From Istiophorus platypterus (lineage: Eukaryota > Chordata > Actinopteri > Istiophoriformes > Istiophoridae): DNA of 64,000 nt. Location: NCBI GenBank assembly GCA_016859345.1, contig CM029116.1, forward strand, positions 2,995,143 through 3,059,142, written 5' to 3'. Made by a program: the position numbers and the translations under genes. Shown in pieces: positions 60,541 through 64,000 of the stretch. The notes beneath the pieces are model-generated. The model was given only the letters and a program-made list of their open reading frames with translations. It ran no database searches and had not been told where the DNA came from. Each line of letters opens with the position of its first letter. Position 1 is the stretch's first letter.

Positions 60541-60950
60541 CACATAAGTATTTTTTTTATGTAATGATGAATTGCTTCTCACTCGTGAAACTGGTTCATC
60601 CCACTTCTCTCCAGCGCGGTTCAACCTATTTCAGTGCGTTTCGTTACCAAACGGAAATTTTGGCCCAGTGGCCGCGTGTTGTCGGGTTAGTGTCACTGCT
60701 TTTTCACCGCAACTGAGAAATTTTTTCGGTCCATATGTTCGGCAAAACGTGTCAATAGTCGATTTGATTTGAGATTTCTCATTGACAAAGGATAATTATC
60801 CCCCTGCACCTTAAATTGAAGTATGGATTTTCGTGGTCTAGTTGTCCCCTGGTCTCTAACTTTCCCTTTTTTCATGTTCTGTCTTTTTTGTCTGTCGTCC
60901 AGAACTTGACAGCACAGAATGGGAACTCTCCGAGCGGCACGGTGGTATAG
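54281..60950 (+). CDS. dmwd: DMWD / WDR20-family WD40 protein
   Basis: DMWD is a WD40 protein. Its paralogue WDR20 is a cofactor of the USP12/USP46-UAF1 deubiquitinases, and a similar role is likely here. Exons: 54281-54697, 57859-58041, 58810-60228, 60903-60950; 2067 nt, 688 aa (human DMWD 674). The N-terminus NEIKSQFRTREGFYKLL is followed by a Pro/Gly/Ala/Ser-rich low-complexity stretch, then RVCFNIGRELYFY, DKRIYKGTQPTCHDFNQ, VGFSAGQVQYLDPIKK, WD repeats in exon 3 (LNEFAFSPDG, GEDDLVTVWSF, GHGHKSWVNVVAFDP, VGQDTQFCLWDLTDDVLYP) and the shared tail GNSPSGTVV. SRSLSRSNSLPHP, TPFSIGRFATLSLQER and KRYHSLGNIS match DMWD better than WDR20, although the segment before the Ser-rich region also resembles WDR20. 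The ATG at 54281 has A at -3 and G at +4. Confidence 0.9.
55157..55204 (+). repeat. (GT)n microsatellite
   Basis: About 24 GT units in dmwd intron 1, followed by a G-run. Confidence 0.95.
56208..56385. mobile_element. Probable decayed hAT-type nonautonomous element
   Basis: Begins TGTAGGGATGCACCGACGGG and carries GATACCGATACCGAGCGCTG and TTATCGGCGCTGATACCAAT. These phrases are typical of widespread vertebrate hAT-derived elements whose ends read TAGGGATGCACCGAT. The right end (CTCATCTCTAACC) is eroded, so no clear target-site duplication can be given. No transposase frame. Confidence 0.5.
58042..58809 (+). other. dmwd: dmwd intron 2
   Basis: Contains a GT/GC-rich tract near 58353-58402 and a very pyrimidine-rich stretch before the exon 3 acceptor. 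No exon or RNA gene was recognised. Confidence 0.65.
60229..60902 (+). other. dmwd: dmwd intron 3 with (AT)n tract
   Basis: Holds an (AT)24 tract at 60491-60538. The exon 3 frame stays open for 19 codons past the donor, to a stop at 60286-60288. Retention of the intron would therefore give an alternative C-terminus ending HFCY. Confidence 0.7.
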
Positions 60951-61338
60951 CTGGAGGAGAGGCTTTGCACTGCCCCCCCCCCTTTGTTCATCACCCTCCT
61001 CCCTTCCATTGACGCTCAGAAAACGTCAAATATCAGGCCGACGACCAGAGACCTGACCCAACCCGCCGCCACAGTATTAAACCCCCACTGTAACTCTCTG
61101 TACTCGCCATGACTCAAGGCCTGTTCCCTGCTGATTTTACCCTCGCGGTGGCCACGGCTTGTCAGGAAATGCTTCCAAAACATGACTTCAACGGTTTTAT
61201 GAAGTTCCGCGATAGATTGAACGGTTAGAAAGGGAACCATTACTAATGTTGACTGTAGCAAAGACGCTAGCTGGCGCGATTGCGAGTTGGCCCGCAGCTC
61301 TGCTCAGACTTAGTTCTGGTTGTGAACCAAATGCACGA

Positions 61339-61796
61339 TGCAGCCAAAAAGTATGTGGACACCCCTTTGGTCTTGAGCTATTCTCCATAGTTTGGACGAG
61401 GTCCCTCGCTTCCGTCATAAGAAACATCTCAACACGACGCCGTTCATCGATATCTTGTGAGTTCGCAGTTTCGGGTTTGTCACTTTCCTGTTTCGGCACG
61501 AAATGGTTTTTCCCATTTTCCCACTTTGGTGTGGACGAGGTTGACCGGCCTGCGCAGAGCCTCAACCTCGGGACGCCCACTGTGAGCTAGACTGTAGCAC
61601 CCAACATCGGTGCTGGGCCTCACTATCGCTCCTGTGTCCTGGATGGGACCAAACCCCTACAGCCTGGTTCCCGAACTCCCAGCCTCCCCGAACAGAAAGA
61701 GCCGGGCCGTCACAGCAGCGGGGTCTGCGATTGTTGTCCAGCGATCCTGCGTGGATGTAACGTTCAGGTGTCCACATACTTTTGGCCATACAGGGT
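61339..61796. mobile_element. Nonautonomous Tc1/mariner-like element (MITE relic)
   Basis: The left terminus CCAAAAAGTATGTGGACACC and right terminus GGTGTCCACATACTTTTGG are inverted copies. The interior phrase GACCGGCCTGCGCAGAGCC at about 61540 resembles the transposase-derived core of a very common fish Tc1-like family. The interior has many substitutions and no usable frame. It sits 390 bases after the dmwd stop, so it is probably transcribed in the 3'UTR. Confidence 0.75.
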
Positions 61797-61955
61797 AGGT
61801 GAAACTTGAACCTCGACTCTACTAAGGCACCGTTGTAACTGTTTCTGGTGTTAGCGGCGGCGCCACGCTTGCTCTTCAGGAAGAGTTTCCCCACCTCGCG
61901 CCACCGTGGGAGTAAATTTTATTCCCTCTGCTTCAGCGCTCCGCCCTCACCCCCC

Positions 61956-61956
<1 letters not shown>

Positions 61957-62012
<56 letters not shown>
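61957..62012 (+). repeat. (CA)n microsatellite
   Basis: About 27 uninterrupted CA units, probably in the dmwd 3'UTR. Confidence 0.95.
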
Positions 62013-62017
<5 letters not shown>

Positions 62018-63952
62018 CCGTGTTTCCCTGCAGAAAGACTGCAACAAACAAATCATTTATCCTTTTTTTCTGTCCGTTACCGTGAAGCAGCATGGAGCAA
62101 ACGGCAGGCCAGGCTCAGCCCCGCCTTCACCCCCCCCCCCCCACCCACCCCATCCAAAAGACACTGCAAAAGCCACGGCCATTGTATTTAAGTTATTTAT
62201 TTTATCACAAGACTGTGTAGTAATTTATATTGTAAATACTGAAAATACTCTATAAATACAAGAAAAGGACAAACGTGTATGGAAATGGACTCGACAGCGA
62301 GGAAGCGAAGAGGAAGCAAAAGAGAGATGAAGAATATTAATATATGAAGATCCTTCTATTGTACATAACCACAGTTAAAAGTTGAATGTCTGCTGTTTTA
62401 GGGAACTTGAAGATGTCAACGTGTTTTTTTTTTTATTTTTGCGTGACAAGAGTTTCGCCGGTTTGTCCCCGAGAGCGAGCCCTTGCTCTGACCCGTCAAA
62501 AGGAGGCGGAGTTGTTTCGGGTCCATTTTATTTGTTTTGTTTTTGTTTTTGTTTTGTTTCAAAGAGAGACTAACCCGGGTTGAGCACACAGAACGGAGCA
62601 CCCGAGCTGATAGGTCCAACTGATACTGATCCTGCTGGACGTCATGAGTTGACAAACAGCATCGTTAGGAAGAAAAAAAAAAAAACAACAAAAAAACAAA
62701 AACAAAAAAAAATGACCTGGTCACAAACAAACAAACACACTTGCACATTCCAGACATAAAAAATGGCTTACACAGACACACACACACACACAATCCCCTT
62801 GGGTGTAGCATCATGTAAACCGGGTCTTGGTCTCCATTCCCGTTGCACCTGAATTGCCTCTTGCAAGAATTTGCACACACAATAAATCCACAGTCCATCC
62901 TGAGCCGCTGCGGCCAACATGGGGGGGGGGGGGTGTTACTGTCTAGTTTGGTCTGTGTAGAATAACAGAAGAGCCCCCCCCCAACACACACACACTCAGC
63001 GGATATGTCTGGTTCAGAGGATCCAACAGGGTGTTCGTCTTGAGGGGAAACGGCTCCGTGTCGAGATTTGGATTTCGTTTTCCTTCATTTGACTAAATTC
63101 AGAAAAAAAAACAACTTTTGCCTCTGCAGGGGTTGGGTGTCATTCAGGTCACTTATGGATTCCAGTTCTTATTAAATCTCTGTTGTTCAGATTCATGGCG
63201 TTTTATTTGAGTCATAAAAAAAACAACAAAACATGTTGCAAACAAAAGCCGGATTTGCGCCGACTGCCAGAAGGTGTTTTGTGTTTGTTTTTGCTGAAAA
63301 GGTCAAATAAAGAAAAAAACCAAAACAATCTCCCCCTCGGCTGCACAGGTTGTGTTTGCAGTTTGTTTTTTTTACTTTTGTTTCTACTGGAGATGAACAG
63401 GAAAAGATTTAGCTGATTTTCAGGCATAATGAAAGTGACAGGGGACATCATCAAAAACTCTGTATTCTTATACCATGCTGCATGAATGCTTTATCATATT
63501 AAACAGACTTCCTCTCATAACGACCAGACTAAATATCCATTTTTGCTCAAGCTTCATCCTCCGGTCCCAGGTCCTGCTTCATGCCAGCTGATATCTGTCC
63601 GGGAGGCGGTGTCGTTCGTGGCAGTAGCAGGCACCTGAAGCAGGCAGTGTTTTGGCGTCCGGGCCAATTAAGAGTCGTGGCTCGGGGCGGTTCACCTCTC
63701 CGGCCTCTAAGACAGATGTGACCGCAGATGTGAAGAGATCGCCGACCCTTTTTCCTCGTACAGTTGAATGTTATACTCAAAAACTAGTATTCAAGCTTTT
63801 TCAGGAAAGAAAAGGAATCTTTTTCCCAACAATGTTTTTTTTGTTTTTTGTTTTGTTTTGTGTTGTTTTACAACCTCATCTCAAAAACATTCCGCTCCCA
63901 TCACTATTGTTTGTTCTTTTGTAGAGAAGACAGCAGGTGTGGCTCTCTGCCA

Positions 63953-63984
<32 letters not shown>
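63953..63984 (+). repeat. (GAT)n microsatellite
   Basis: About ten GAT units near the right edge of the window. Confidence 0.95.
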
Positions 63985-63985
<1 letters not shown>

Positions 63986-64000
63986 AAAGGCTGTTATAAA

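Larger units (their letters stand above)
60951..64000. other. dmwd 3'UTR and downstream sequence
   Basis: No second gene was recognised. It holds a Tc1-like MITE relic (61339-61796), a (CA)n tract (61957-62012), homopolymer runs, AATAAA signals at 62881-62886 and 63306-63311 that could end the dmwd mRNA, and a (GAT)n tract at the right edge. The true 3' end of dmwd cannot be fixed from sequence alone. Confidence 0.55.

Overview
The window looks like teleost fish nuclear DNA. It has vertebrate genes with short GT-AG introns, many (CA/GT)n and (TA)n microsatellites, relics of fish-type DNA transposons, and no bacterial features. I reconstructed four protein-coding genes exon by exon, checking splice sites and codon phase. 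From left to right they are: a calpain-family protease (minus strand, 16334 to 1526), eif3k (minus, 21044 to 17446), map4k1 (plus, 26527 to 52447) and dmwd (plus, 54281 to 60950). In human, MAP4K1, EIF3K, ACTN4 and CAPN12 lie together at 19q13.2 and DMWD lies further along the same arm. The order here is therefore an ancestral neighbourhood with ACTN4 absent, and position points to capn12 for the calpain.

Left part (1-16.4 kb): the calpain gene has 20 coding exons. It keeps the Cys/His/Asn catalytic triad, but the reading frame breaks inside exon 11 and the penta-EF-hand calcium loops are badly degenerate. Its introns hold a cluster of tRNA-Lys(UUU) genes, six intact and two truncated. They are arranged partly as divergent pairs and partly in a duplicated block of about 0.5 kb.

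Middle (16.4-26.5 kb): eif3k has 8 exons and predicts 219 aa. Between the divergent eif3k and map4k1 starts lies 5.5 kb with a (TA)n tract and a 2.1-kb array of a 9-bp GC-rich unit, about 230 copies. This array creates long spurious open frames on both strands.

Right part: map4k1 has 32 coding exons and predicts 855 aa. It encodes the germinal-centre-kinase-family catalytic domain, the caspase/SLP-76-binding motif, SH3-binding proline motifs and the citron homology domain. Its first intron is 10.9 kb. Several splice acceptors sit directly behind long TG tracts. dmwd has 4 exons, predicts 688 aa, and starts in a CpG-rich region. Its 3' region holds a Tc1-like MITE relic and microsatellites.

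The four genes do not form one pathway: a protease, a translation initiation subunit, an immune-cell signalling kinase and a WD40 cofactor of deubiquitinases. The most unusual structures are the intronic tRNA-Lys palindromes, the calpain lesion and the 9-bp satellite. I did not find convincing evidence of a wholly new biological system.
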